Positions 1-11,616 of a stretch of 64,000 nucleotides of DNA are shown piece after piece (the stretch's first letter is position 1; every line of letters starts with the position of its first letter). A program made the translations under genes and the position numbers. Under the pieces are notes generated by a model that saw only the letters and a program-made list of their open reading frames with translations, made no database searches and was not told the origin of the DNA. Source of the DNA: Pomphorhynchus laevis (lineage: Eukaryota > Acanthocephala > Palaeacanthocephala > Echinorhynchida > Pomphorhynchidae); contig WNNJ02000628.1 in the NCBI GenBank assembly GCA_012934845.2, forward strand, positions 62,001 to 126,000. The letters run 5' to 3'.

Positions 1-348
1 GACGCCCTGATATTAAATGATTCCACGAATAGTATTTCCATTTGAGGAAAATTATTTACAGCAACGATGAAGAAAATATCCTTTATTTGATAAAAAATTC
101 TATATTTCGATAGCTATTGCTATCATTATCAGGATTACAAAAAAAGTATTTCACAATTTGTTTCCCCCGTGTTTCCAACATTTATACAAAAATTCAAGCA
201 TTGATGTGTCCCGCATTTCTACTTAAAAATAAAAGAAAATACCGAGAAACAAAAAATCATACACTCAAATTTTACACACATTTTAAAACAACAAAAAGAA
301 AAAAAAACGACAGAATAATAAAACAAAATAAAATTAAAATCATAAAAT

Positions 349-495
349 AAGTGACAAAAAATACGAATTTAATAATAAAACAATTTTTGGCACTGATGAG
401 TCAAAATAATGACGAAACGGTACCTGGTATCGTTTTGTCGATTCTTTAGTTGCTGCCACATCATACAAACATAAGTGACAAAAACATACGAATTA
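349..495. repeat. 23-bp direct repeats flanking the hammerhead segment
   Basis: AAGTGACAAAAAATACGAAT (start of a 23-base unit, 349-371) recurs with one added base at 473-495, on both sides of a segment of about 101 bases that carries the hammerhead core. The opposite PLE-1 arm has a single copy (reverse complement, 1884-1906) and no hammerhead segment, so it looks like an empty site. Confidence 0.7.
388..441 (+). ncRNA. Hammerhead ribozyme core in the left arm of PLE-1
   Basis: The invariant core is present: CTGATGA (393-399), a 3-bp stem II GTC/GAC (400-402 and 411-413) and GAAA (414-417). The following bases ACGGTAC are the same helix III strand as in the hammerheads at 27280 and 59911. 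The upstream helix III strand and cleavage site of those type III copies are missing here. A downstream 7-bp hairpin (417-423 with 427-433) could close helix III, giving a type I layout with a GTT cleavage triplet and a 6-bp helix I (387-392 with 436-441, two wobbles). Whether it cleaves is uncertain. It is on the strand opposite to the PLE-1 coding frame. Confidence 0.65.
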
Positions 496-723
496 ATAAT
501 GAAAATAATGTAAAATTAAAGTAATTAATTATAATTTAATCTAAACCAAAACAAAATAATACAATTAGAAAAAACAAACAAATTGAAAAAATTAAAATAA
601 TGCAATATTGGAATAATTAATTATAATTTAATTTAAAGTTGTATTCGGATTTATTATTTAGTATTGATTTAGGTTCTTTTAAATAAAATACGCTTCATAA
701 ATAATGCGAGATAACAAGTAACT

Positions 724-990
724 TTAAAATGATAAAATAGATGCATTTTTAAAATCAGCGGAATGATTTAAACTAACAAAATGCTGAGCAACAGCACTAG
801 AATTGGTCCCTTTACGAACATTATAATTATGTTGTTTAATACGCTTAACCAAACCTTGACCGGTTTGACCAACATATACCTGTTCGCATTCTTTACAAGG
901 TATTTTATAAACAATGGCATCTTTGTTAAAATCTGGTTTACGCTTAAAAATGTTGTGAAGTTTAGGTAATTTTCTGTTAAAAATGTGCAC
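724..990 (-). pseudogene. GIY-YIG endonuclease domain of PLE-1
   Basis: This reading frame of 88 residues ends the PLE-1 protein. It holds the typical Penelope GIY-YIG region: VYKIPCKECEQVYVGQTGQG, then an arginine-histidine stretch (KRIKQHNYNVRKG) and a later histidine segment (AVAQHFVSLNH). In this family the domain nicks target DNA to prime reverse transcription. The Cys-x2-Cys just before the YVGQT strand is a usual feature of animal Penelope/Poseidon-type elements. The frame opens at an internal methionine and the upstream coding sequence (about 1000-1690) is shifted and interrupted, so no full protein can be made here. Confidence 0.8.
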
Positions 991-1097
991 TTGGTTAACA
1001 CAACTATTTTTTTATGTTATTGTTAATAAACTTTAAAAATATTGAATTCCACTTCAACAAAAGGTATTCCTATATGATGTATTCTTTTCTTAGGACC

Positions 1098-1343
1098 ATA
1101 TCTGTTCTAACTATCACTTAATTTGTGAAAAAAGGCTATCACAAATAATTTACTAAATTGTTTACCCATACTATATAAGATACATACAGATAAGCCTGCA
1201 ACGTAGGTAATGTGGGTATGTATCTTATCTTGTGTAATGTATGTAATCTGTATGTATCTTATATGGTATGGATAAACATAATTTAGTAAATTATGTGTAA
1301 TAGCCTTTTCTCTTTCACAAATTAAGTGATAGTTAGAACAGAT
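1098..1343. repeat. Fold-back (inverted repeat) inside PLE-1
   Basis: Two arms of about 95 bases face each other. The left arm starts with TCTGTTCTAACTATCACTTA near 1098 and its near-identical reverse complement ends near 1343. The loop of about 50 bases contains short repeats of ATGTATCTTAT. It lies within the region joining the reverse transcriptase and nuclease parts of PLE-1. It could be a small inverted duplication or a MITE insertion. Confidence 0.6.
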
Positions 1344-2346
1344 AAGCTTGCAACGTAGGCAATGTGACATAGCAGCGGAAATAAGCCAATTAGTTGGAAC
1401 GTTTGAAGTCCAAAAAACAATATCTGGCCCTGTACCAAATTTTGATAGACACATATTTGAAGTATAAAAGAATTAACCAGCTTAACTAAGATATCGAGAA
1501 AATGTATACCCACGTTAAATTCAGAAGAAACGCACCATTGAATTTGATAATCCTTAGAATTTAGCGTGTGGGTAAGGAAATCCTGTGTAACGCAATTTTT
1601 AGCAACCAAAAAACATCGTCAACATAACGAAACCACATGACAACTCTATCAATACTATTGACAAAAGAATCTTTTTTGTTCTTCTTTTATTAAAAACGAA
1701 CCTAATTTAATGCTTAATTATAAATCCGATTACAACCTTCAATTAAATTATAATTAATTATTCCAATATTACATTATTTTAATTTTTTAATTTGTTTGTT
1801 TTTTTATAATTGTATTATTATTTTGTTTTGGTTTAGACTAAATTATAATTTATTACTCTACTTTTAAATTATTTGTATTGTTAAATTCGTATTTTTTGTC
1901 ACTTATTTTATGATTTTAATTTTATTTTGTTTTATGATTCTGTCGTTTTTTTTCTTTCTTTTTGTTGTTTTAAAATGTGTGTAAAATTTGAGTGTATGAT
2001 TTTTTGTTTCTCGGTATTTTCTTTTACTTTAAAGTAGAAATGCGGGGCACATCAATGCTTGAATTTTTGTATAAATGTTGGAAACACGGGGGAAACAAAT
2101 TGTGAAATACTTTTTTTTGTAATCCTGATAATGATAGCAATAGCTATCGAAATATAGAATTTTATTATCAAAAAAGGATAATTTCTTCTTCGTTCCTGTA
2201 ATAAAATATATCACAAAATCCTCTTTTCTTTGATTCAGCTCCAATAATTATTTATCAATAATAGGTCATATCAACTATTTAAAATTAAATATATATTTTT
2301 ATGATCAATTGAAAAAGCTATTTGCGGCTAATAACTCGTAACTATA

Positions 2347-2436
2347 TGTCATAAACTTATTTGTTTGTCTTATCGCATTACTAACGTCATTTTTAATTTG
2401 TTTTAGATTGTTGAATAAAACCTCTAACGCTTTACA
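2347..2436 (+). repeat. Left LTR remnant of the Gypsy-type element
   Basis: This 90-base direct repeat begins TGTCATAAACTTATTTGTTT, contains AATAAA and ends TTTACA. It matches 11617-11702 with a handful of substitutions and one small gap. It is very short for an LTR, so it may be a shortened or unusually small LTR. Confidence 0.6.
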
Positions 2437-3344
2437 TTAATTTATTCTACAATTAATGGAAACAGTAACCGGGTCATCAAACCATCCGGTTGAGTTACCA
2501 AACGAAGCTCACCAAAGGCAATCAACAGTCCGACCCAAGAATCTGGAAGTTACACCGGACAACAGTGATATAGTAGCAAGACGTTCAAACTCTGGAAGCG
2601 AACATTCACCTATTGTCTATCTAAACAACCCAATGTGAACAAATTGGAGTATCTTATGATGCACGTAGGTGTAAACGTGTACGAGATTATCGAAGATTGT
2701 AGGGAATTCGACATAGCAATGCAAACGTTAGAAGGCTTGTACATCAAGAAGCCAAATAAGATTCTGGCTCACCATATCCTATCCACACGTGCTCAACGTC
2801 ATGATGAGGATATAGAATCATTTATCTACTCACTCGAAGCATTGACCAGAAACTGCAATTTTCAAAACGGCAGCGCATAGGAGTCTAGAAACGAATTCAT
2901 ACGCGACTCTTTTATTCGAGTAATGTGCTCGAACATTATCAGACAGCGTCTGCTCGAATTTAGTGACCTAACATTACAAAAGGCAGTCGACGTAGCAAAG
3001 TCACTCCAAACCGCACAACAGAGTGCCGGATTATATGATTCGAACAACCGAATCGAAATAATTGATCAACTCTCTGCCGTTGACCTTTGTAATTCTTCTA
3101 ACTCCCACAACGAAACGATATCAATCGTATAGCAAATCAAATCACAAACTACAGACCAAACGGACCCAAACTGTTCCAGAATAAATGCTGCCAAAAGGAA
3201 TTGTTACTTTTGCGGAGGACTACAACATGCTCGAACTCTTTGTTCAGCCAGAAACAAAATATGTAATAGGTGCGGAAAGCAAGGACACTTCGCACGTTTA
3301 TGTATGTCCTCGAAGCGAACAAATCGTTTTCAAACAACTTATTC

Positions 3345-5516
3345 AACTTATTAATTCTTCACTCTTTTCACTTCCTCTTAACTATCTCTCTCCCGATGAT
3401 CTCTGCATTCTGTTTGATTCTGAACTTACGTCGATCCTCAATAACCTTCTACCTAGTCGACTTCGACGTTCCCAGCGCTTGCGCCATGCTCCCTGGTTCG
3501 ATTCTGACTGTAGTCTTTCTAAGCGTCGACTCCGTCACTCTTTTCGTATGTATAAACGCTTTCTTAAACGTTCTCCCAACTCACTCCCTCCAAATCTTCG
3601 TGATTCCTACTTTTCTCAACGCCGTTCACATCTCATTCTTATACGTACTAAACGTACTCTCTTTTGGCGAAATCAACTCGAGTCATCTTCCAACTCTAAA
3701 TCTCATTGGAAAATCTTAAACTCAATTCTTTCACGATCATCTACCTCTTTGTAATATAAATCCTGATGAATTTTCTTCTTATCTACAAACTAAGCTATCT
3801 AATTTATTTTCCCTACTACCCATAGCCCCCTTGTACCCACTCTTATCTTTAAATACTTCCCTCCCAGAACTATTCCACCTTCTTCCCGTTTCGTATGATG
3901 AAGTTTCTTCGGTTCTGCTGTCATTACCTAATAAAACATCTCCTTCTGACCCAATTCCCACTCACTTGCTTAAAAATATCTGCTCCTCTATCTTACCCTT
4001 CCTAACCACATTGTTCAACTCGTCCATCCGTAGCCGTACATTTCCTTCCATCTAGAAATGCGCCACTGTTCGTCCTCTCATCAAAAAGCAATCTCTCGAC
4101 TCTTCACTACCGTCTTCGTACCGTCCTGTTTCACTTCTCTCAACTCTCTCTAAACTCCTTGAGCGTCTCGTTCTTAAGCAAGTTAATATATATCTATTTT
4201 CCTCTAACTTATTTCCTCCCTTCCAAGCCGCTTTTCGCTCTAATTACTCTACCGAAATTGCATGTCTTAAAGTTTATAACGACTTACTCATATCTCGCGA
4301 TCATAAATTATGTAGTGTCATAGTTTCTCTTGATCTATCGTCTGCTTTTGACATCGTCGATCACTCGATTCTTCTCCATCGCCTTCGTCATGATTATGGC
4401 TTCTCTTTACCCACTGTATCATAGTTTTCTTCATATCTATCAAACCGTACATTTCGCGTCTATTCTAACTCTTCTCTCTCCCATCCTTCGTCCATTCCGT
4501 CCGGTGTTCCATAAGGCTCCGTATTAGGCCTTATGCTTTTCTCTCTTCTTCTCGGTGATTTGTGTTCGATTTCTCATAAATTTAACTTCCATGTTATGCA
4601 ATATGCTGATGACATTCTCATCTATGCTCATGCACCTGTTTATCGTATTCACGATCTTAGTGTTTCTGCTTCCGACTGTCTTGTCTCAATTTTCAATCAT
4701 CTTTCTTCTCTTTGTCTTACTCTAAATCTTGATAAATCCAAAATTATGTAAATCCTACCTCTACGCCCCGTCTTAGAAACTTTCTCCGTAACATTAAATT
4801 CTACAATTCTTCCTATCGTTGATAATCTCGTTTTCCTAGGCTTCCATTTTGACAACCGACTTTCACTTAAACCTTTCGTTAGAGATAAAGTACGCTCATC
4901 TACCTTGATACTCCGCAACCTCCATCAAATTCGTAGATTGATCGATTTCCCTTCTTGTATGACTATAATATCTTCTCTCCTTTTTTCTAGACTCGATTAT
5001 TGTATTTCTATTTTCCAACTCACCTAAATCCATTCTTCTTCCCCTACAACGCATCGTCAACGCAGCCGTCCGAATTCTCTTCCGTCTTCGTCGTTTTGAT
5101 CATACATCCTACCATCTTGCTTCTCTCGATTTGCCTACAATTTATTGTCGTGTTCAAATTCGTCTTCTTATCGTTGCTTTCCGCCTTGTAACTTTTCATA
5201 CCCCTTCATTTCTCAATCTTCCTTTTCTTGATAATTCTCGTTCTGTTTACTGTTCCTTGCGTTCCTGTAATTCCCTTCTTTTACATGTCCCAAACTACTC
5301 TACCTTCTTTGGACTCCGCTCCTTCATTGTGGCTGCTCCTCTATCGTGGAACCATCTGCCCATTCATATACGCCAATCAAATTCCCTGCCGTGCTTCAAA
5401 CGCCAAATCCGATTCCATTTAAACAATTTATCTGCTTGACTTTTTCATTTTTGTTTGTGGACTTGTAAGCGTACAGCTTGTACGCATTTGCCACATTAAA
5501 TAAATTTGTATTATTC
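3345..5516 (+). mobile_element. LINE-D copy 1 (L2/CR1-type), inserted in the LTR element
   Basis: A 5'-truncated non-LTR retrotransposon. It begins inside the reverse transcriptase linker and runs to the 3' end. Recognisable L2/CR1 landmarks include a DPIPTHLL-like thumb-side motif near 3940, the SLDLSSAFDIVDHS motif A near 4330, QYADDILIYAHAP (catalytic YADD) near 4595, and the carboxyl region ending at 5439. Several frameshifts and stops split it into frames of 60-190 residues, so it is dead. The 3' UTR has a GCGTAC/GTACGC hairpin at 5469-5485 followed by ATTTGCCACATTAAATAAAT. TTATTCA occurs at both junctions, a possible short target duplication. Confidence 0.85.
5469..5485 (+). promoter_or_regulatory. 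LINE-D copy 1 3'-UTR hairpin
   Basis: GCGTAC pairs with GTACGC across a 5-base loop, just upstream of the shared tail ATTTGCCACATTAAATAAAT. Copy 2 has the same hairpin with one compensatory pair change. L2-type LINE reverse transcriptases are known to recognise a 3' stem-loop. Confidence 0.65.
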
Positions 5517-6760
5517 AGCTGCAGTCTTCCTTGCATCTACTCGAGGTCCCAGTACAAAACAATTACTGACATTGTCAATACAAGGAAGAAACGTATCAGC
5601 GCTTGTGAATACTGGTAGCTCATTAAACTTCATCGCAAACGGGTTGTTGACAAACTTAACCCTGTAGTGATACCATCATAGACAATAGTTTATCTTGCGT
5701 CTTCCTATCAAAGCGGGTACTGGGACGTTGCGAGTTGGATTTCGAACTTCTCGGCATTCATTATCCGGTCTCTACGTTCTATATCTTACCTAACCTATGC
5801 GAAGAAACAATACTTGGTTTACCATTTCTAAGTAGACACAAAAGCTGTAATATTCATTTAGGCGGATCAATGAACGAATTTAAAATGACTATTACTAGTA
5901 TAAAAACAATTAATACACCGAAATTATTCCAAAATCTATCAAAGGACTGTCGTCCGATCGCTACAAAAAGCCAATAATTCAGTGAAACTGATAAGATATT
6001 TATTGTTAAAGAAATCAACAGAATGTTGAAAGCAAAAATTATTGAAGGGAGTTTCTCTCCATGGCGAGCACAGATCGTAATCACACAACGAACAAACGGA
6101 AGAAAAAGACTGGTCGTAGATTTCTCACAAACTATAAATCGCTTCACTTATCTGCACACTTATCATCTTCCCAACCTATCAGATTTGGTAAATGAAATAT
6201 CGAAAAATAGATGTTTCTCACAACTTGATCTAAAAGAGGCATACTATCAGACACCAATATGTTCTCAAGAAAGGTCTTTCACAGCTTTTGAGGCGTGTGG
6301 GCAGCTCTACCCATTCTGTCGCATTCTAATGGGTGTCAAACGGGGTAGCAGCCTTCCAGAGGTTCCTTAACAAATTTATAAAAACAAACAACCTTTCGGA
6401 AGTTTACTCTTATCTCGATGACATAGTTATTGTTGGGAAAACACGGAGCAAACACGACGATAACTTAAAACTGTTTGAACCAGCAACATCTAATCCTTCT
6501 CAATCTAATCCTTCCCAGCCCCCTCTCCTAAAAATTGTTTTCAAGCATCACTCTCACGCGTCTTCTGTCCTCTATCAACGATTCAAACTCATGTCATCTT
6601 CAACCACTCGAATTTTCCCCGATCGCGCCCCTTCTGAAATCACTCAAATCTCTTCAGCCCGCATCGAAAAACGCCGTCGCGAGGAAAACGGCGAAACATC
6701 ACTCTCCATCCGAAACATAGACGGAAATTTTCAAGTTGTTCACACCCGTCCAAAAATTCG

Positions 6761-7497
6761 ATGGCGCTCCATCTCTCCTATGTGTCTTCTCCACTAGACT
6801 CTTTCGCCACAGCACACGGTTTCCGCCTTGGTCTCCTCAACACTAGACTTATTATCAATAAATCCGATCTTATCCTCAACCTTTTCACCAAGCAATCCAT
6901 CGATCTCTTCTGCCTCACCGAATCCTGGCACTCAGATTCCGACGACCTTTCCATCCGCCCGCCCCCTCAGCTCATGCCCTTCTAAATCCTCTAATCATGG
7001 CGGCATCGTCGCATTCGCGCGTCACCCAGCGTCTCTTCGCAAAATCAATCCCCCTTTCAGTCCTTGCTCTTTTGAGTTGCTCACTTGTCGTTATTCTAAC
7101 CCGATCACTCTAGATCTCGCCATTATATACCGTCCTGGTTCATCAGCTCCTACAGCCTTATTTTTTACTGAACTAGCTAACCTCCTTTCTCATTGTTCTT
7201 TGTCCTCAGTCCTTTCACTCGTTCTAGGCGACTTCAATATCCCCCTAGACCGCCGAACTTCCACGGATTTCATCCGGTTCATCAACATTCTATCCAACTA
7301 CAATTACAAACTAATCTCCACTGCCCCCACACATATACTTGGCGGGGCACTCGACATCATCGCTGTCCCCGATCATTTTGCTGCCCACACCTCACTGTCC
7401 ATCTCTGATCCTGGTCTATCCGATCACTTTCTTATCACCCTTGATCTCGCTCGCAACCACACCCCTCCTCACACACCTACAATCCTACGTCGCCCTT
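6761..7497 (+). pseudogene. LINE-D copy 2 APE-type endonuclease domain
   Basis: The region encodes an apurinic-like endonuclease that in LINEs nicks the target to start reverse transcription. The amino part (6761-6985) holds LLNTRLIINKSDLILNLFTK and CLTESWHSDSDD with the catalytic glutamate. The next part (about 6990-7497) continues in another frame with GGIVAFARH, LAIIYRPGSSAP, LVLGDFNIPLD and LSDHFLITLDLA, which carry the catalytic Asp/Asn and Asp/His pairs. A frameshift near 6985 separates the halves and a stop closes the frame at 7499. Order and spacing fit the L2/CR1 group. Confidence 0.75.
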
Positions 7498-8102
7498 AGA
7501 GAAATCTTGACCTCTCCATTCTCCGCTCTGCCTTAATCAAATCGTCTCTATCACTACCCGCAATAAAATATTCATCTCCTCACGATCTCGCCTTTCTTTT
7601 CGACTCTGAGCTCACATCCACTCTCGATATTCTCTTGCCCTTCAAATATCACCCGCACCGTCGCTTGCACCGTGCCCCATGGTTTGACATCCAATGTCTA
7701 CTCTCAAAGCGTCGACTCCGCCATGCTTTTCGAGTCTATCACCGCTCTCTCAGACGCGATTTCCGCTCGATCACTCCGTCTTTCCGTGATTGCTATCTTG
7801 CTCTTCGCCGGTCTCATCTCAACCTACTACGTACCAAATGCAACTCCTTCTGGTAGCATAAAATCATCACTTCATTCAACTCTAAGACTCTCTGGCATAC
7901 TTTTAACTCAATCCTGGCTCGTTCCTCTACGCCGTGCAACATCAATGCTAATGATTATTCGTCATTTCTCCAGACTAAAGTATCCACGCTGCTCTCTCAC
8001 ACCCCGGTCTCCATCCTATCCCACTCTGCCCAGTCTACTCTCATCCTTCCGGAACTCTTTCATCTTCTCCCTGTCTCACCTACAGAAGTATCATCTGTCC
8101 TC

Positions 8103-9002
8103 ATGTCCTTGCCCAACAAAACCTCACCTGCCGATCCCCTGCCTACCCACATATTAAAATCTATATGCTCATCGATATCCCCATTTCTCACAACCTTGTT
8201 TAACTTGTCCATCCGCAGTCGTATCTTCCCTTCACACTGGAAATCCGCAATCGTTCGTCCCCTCCTTAAGAAACAATCGCTCGACCCCTCCCTTCCTTCT
8301 AGCTATCGCCCCATTTCACTACTCCCTACTCTTTCAAAGCTCTTAGAACGCCTCATCTTAATACAAATCAACGCTTATCTCTTCTCATCCAATCTGTACC
8401 CTCCTTTCCAATCCGCTTTCCGCTCTAATCACTCGACAGAAATCGCATGCATAAAAGTGTACAACGACTTACTCATTTCTCGAGACAAGGCTCTATATAG
8501 TGTTCTCATCTCCCTCGACCTCTCCTCCGCATTCGACATTGTCGACCACTCCGTCCTCCTTTCTCGCCTTCGTTATGATTACGGCTTTTCTTCCTCCTTC
8601 GTAGCATGGTTCGCCTCATATCTATCCGACCGTTCCTTTCGCGTCTGTTCTAATTCATCATCCTCCCCTCCCATCCCTATTTTTTGCGGGGTCCCACAAG
8701 GTTCAGTCCTAGGTCCCTTGCTTTTCTCTCTTTTGCTTGGCGATCTCTCTCAATTCATCAAACCTTACTCCTTTAACGTCATGCAATACGCCGATAACAT
8801 TTTAATCTATGCTCATGCACCCGCACATCGCATACACGATATCGGCATTTCTGCCTCCAACTGTCTTTCTTCTATCCACAAACGTCTCTCCAATCTCCAT
8901 CTCGTTCTAAACCCCGAAAAGTCCAAAATAATGTGGATCCTTCCCGTAAACCAAACATATCTCCTCCCATTGTATCTTTTGCCTCATCGATCATCCCTAT
9001 AG
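8103..9002 (+). pseudogene. LINE-D copy 2 reverse transcriptase domain
   Basis: A 299-residue open stretch covering most of the reverse transcriptase: DPLPTHILKSICSS, then SYRPISLLPTLSKLLERLI, FQSAFRSNHSTEIACIKV, the palm motif A LISLDLSSAFDIVDHSVLL and motif B CGVPQGSVLGPLLFSLLLG. Motif C reads QYADNILIYA, so the second catalytic aspartate of YADD is replaced by asparagine; copy 1 still has YADD. That change alone should abolish polymerase activity. The frame ends at 9002 and the rest of the coding region continues from about 8933 in another frame through the RIKLRLLLVTFRL-type carboxyl tail. Confidence 0.85.
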
Positions 9003-9652
9003 TCCACAATCTCACTTTCTTAGGCTTCCATTTCGATGATCACCTTTCCCTTAAACCCTTCGTCCGTGACAAGGTCCGCTCGTCTAACTTAATTCTCCGT
9101 GACATCCGCCGTATCCGCCCCCTTATCGACTTCCGTTCTTGTATGTCTCTTCTTTCATCGCTTTTTTTCCCTAAAATCGATTACTGCCTTAGCCTTTTCG
9201 CCAATTCTCCAAAATCCATCATCCTACCCCTACAACGAATAATCAACACCGCCGTTCGAGTGCTATTTCGTCTCCGTCGCTTCGACCACACATCCACATA
9301 TTTTGCCCAACTCTCCTGGCCCACCATCCACATCCGCATCAAACTCCGCCTTCTTCTCGTTACTTTTCGTCTCATCGCTTTCGGCCCCTCCCATCGTTCA
9401 TCAACCTTCCTTTCTTATACGACACTCGCCTCACATCGCTATCGCTGCGTTCCTGTCATACCCTCTTACTCCACGTTCCAAATTACTCCAACAACTATGG
9501 TCTCCGATCCTTCCTCGTTGCCGCCCCTCTCGCCTGGAATCAACTCCATCTCGACGTCCGCCGCGCTCCCTCCTTTATCACATTCAAACACCTCCTCCGT
9601 TCACACCTTCTCGACACCTGATTCACAGTCTTGTTTTGTTGTGGTCATTTAA

Positions 9653-9668
9653 GCGTGCGCTGGCACGC
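9653..9668 (+). promoter_or_regulatory. LINE-D copy 2 3'-UTR hairpin
   Basis: GCGTGC pairs with GCACGC across a GCTG loop, followed by ATTTGCCACGTTAAAATAAAT. Relative to copy 1, an A-T pair has become G-C on both sides, which supports a selected stem. Confidence 0.65.
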
Positions 9669-11616
9669 ATTTGCCACGTTAAAATAAATCCTTTTTTATC
9701 TAAGCAAGGGCTAGAAATAAACCGAGAGAAAAGCAAATATCGTCTAACATCCATAAAATGTGTCGGCTATGAGATCTCGTACAATATACTACGACCAGAT
9801 TCCGCTCGCCTGTCTGCCGTCAAAGGAATTAAAATTACGAAAGACAAGTTGACACTGCAACGCTTGATGGGATTTTTCGCATACTATAGCAAATGGATTA
9901 AAAATTTTCCAGCGAAAGCCGCTCCACTCACTGGTGCATACGTGGAATTTCCATTGAATAAATTAGCACAAGATGCAATTGACATATTAAAAGAAGAGTT
10001 AAGCAATGCCGTCGTGTATACAATAAGCGAGAACGAGCCGTTTACAATAGAGACTGATGCTTCCGAATATTCTATAGGTGCCACCTTGTTTCAGCAGGAC
10101 ATACCGGTAGCTTCTTTTCCCGAACCCTTAACAAACATGAAAAGATACATAGCATCGTTGAAAAGGAGGCTTACCGAACAGTAGAGTCAATTAGACACTC
10201 GAGACATTATCTAGCACCATGACTTTTCACGTTAATCACAAATCAACGATCTGTATCGTTTATGTTCGATCGGGAAAGAAGTGGTAAGATTAAGAATGCA
10301 AAACTCATAAGGTGGCGAATGAATCTTGCATGCTACCAACACGAAATTCAGTATCAACATGGACGAATGAACGTCTCAGCTGACATTATGTCTCGTGATG
10401 TGTGCTGCGCGACTGCTAATAAAAAATCTTGATGGAACTACACAACCAACTAATTCATCCTGTAGTGACTCGTATGTACCACTACGTAAAATCTCAAAAC
10501 CTACCATTCTCACTGGACGATATTCGAAGAATAAGTTCTTGTTGTGAGATATACTGTCGGGTAAAACCTCGCTTTTTCAAATTTACGGATGACATCCACA
10601 TAATAAAGGCGACTCACACACTCGATAGATTGTCTATTGATTTCAAAGGACCTCTACCCAAAACTCAATAAGGATTCGATATATTCTCACAGTTATCGCC
10701 GAATATAGTCGCTATCCATTTTCGTTTGCAACCAAGGATATGACAACGTCAACTGTAATCGAATGCCTGTAAACTATATTTTAACTCTGCGGCTGCTCTA
10801 GTTACATACATTCTGATCCGGAGAGACTAGTTTCGTTTCAACGGAACTAAAATCTTGGCTTTTGGAAATGAGCGTAATTTCAAGTCATACTTAACCTTTT
10901 CACCCTAAAAGTAATTTACATTGCGAACGATTAAATAGTACCATATGGCGCACAATATTACTGAGATTAGAATTGTGCAAGCAAACAATCACTAGTTGGT
11001 AAAACGTGCTGTCGGACGCATTGGCTGCTCTACGAGTACTTCTGTGTACTATTACCAACAAAACTCCCCACGAACGATTCTTCAAATTCGCACGACGCGT
11101 TTCTTTACGAAGACATCTACAATCATGGCTACTGAACGATCAGCATATGCTACTGCGCCGCTCAAATAGAAATTCAACATTCGAACCTCTAGTTGAGGAG
11201 GTCGAATTGCTCGACGTTAATCCTACGTACGCGAAAGTAAGAAACAAGAATGTAAGCATCGGAACTGTTTGTACACAGCACCTTGCTCCAAATGGTATCC
11301 CTTGCAACAAATCGGAAGCGAGGAAGGAATAGATCGCCTTGTATTTTCGAATAACAACCGCGAAATTGCCAAGTCTGATCGAAAGTTTCGAATTTCCATC
11401 ACTGAAAACGGATATCGAAATGAAAACAACACTGCAGGTGAAACAACATCTGAAAATGAACAACCTATACAATCAGATCTAATGTCGAACATCCTCTACT
11501 GAGTGATATTGAATTTAAACCGACTACTCCTGTAAAAGAAACGGTTATCCTACGAATATCAAATCGAAATAGAATTTATTCTAGGTATACGGAATGAAAT
11601 ATCAAGGGAAGAAGAG

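Larger units (their letters stand above)
53..2208 (-). mobile_element. Penelope-like element PLE-1 inside a long inverted repeat
   Basis: A retroelement fragment reads on the minus strand. The centre (about 700-1690) codes for the end of a reverse transcriptase, with the palm motif FRYVDDVF near 1630, followed by a GIY-YIG nuclease. It is bracketed by two inverted arms, about 53-690 and 1688-2208, which match over most of their length; the left arm is longer because it carries an extra segment with a hammerhead core. Inverted or partial-tandem arrangements and hammerheads in terminal repeats are known for Penelope-like elements. The amino-terminal part of the reverse transcriptase is absent, so this copy is 5'-truncated and probably inactive. 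A second, smaller fold-back lies inside it at 1098-1343. Confidence 0.8.
6478..9690 (+). mobile_element. LINE-D copy 2 (L2/CR1-type), inserted in the LTR element
   Basis: A longer copy of the same LINE that keeps a proline/serine-rich leader (about 6480-6790), the APE-type endonuclease and the reverse transcriptase. Endonuclease landmarks are LNTRLIINKSDLILNLF near 6836, LTESWH near 6918, LGDFNIPLDRR near 7225 and a SDHFLITLDLA end near 7420. Frames are broken in several places, for example at 6983 and 7497. The 3' end has a hairpin (9653-9668) and the same ATTTGCCAC tail as copy 1. Base composition is richer in C than the surroundings. It is on the same strand as its LTR host, splitting it downstream of the reverse transcriptase catalytic region. 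Confidence 0.88.
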
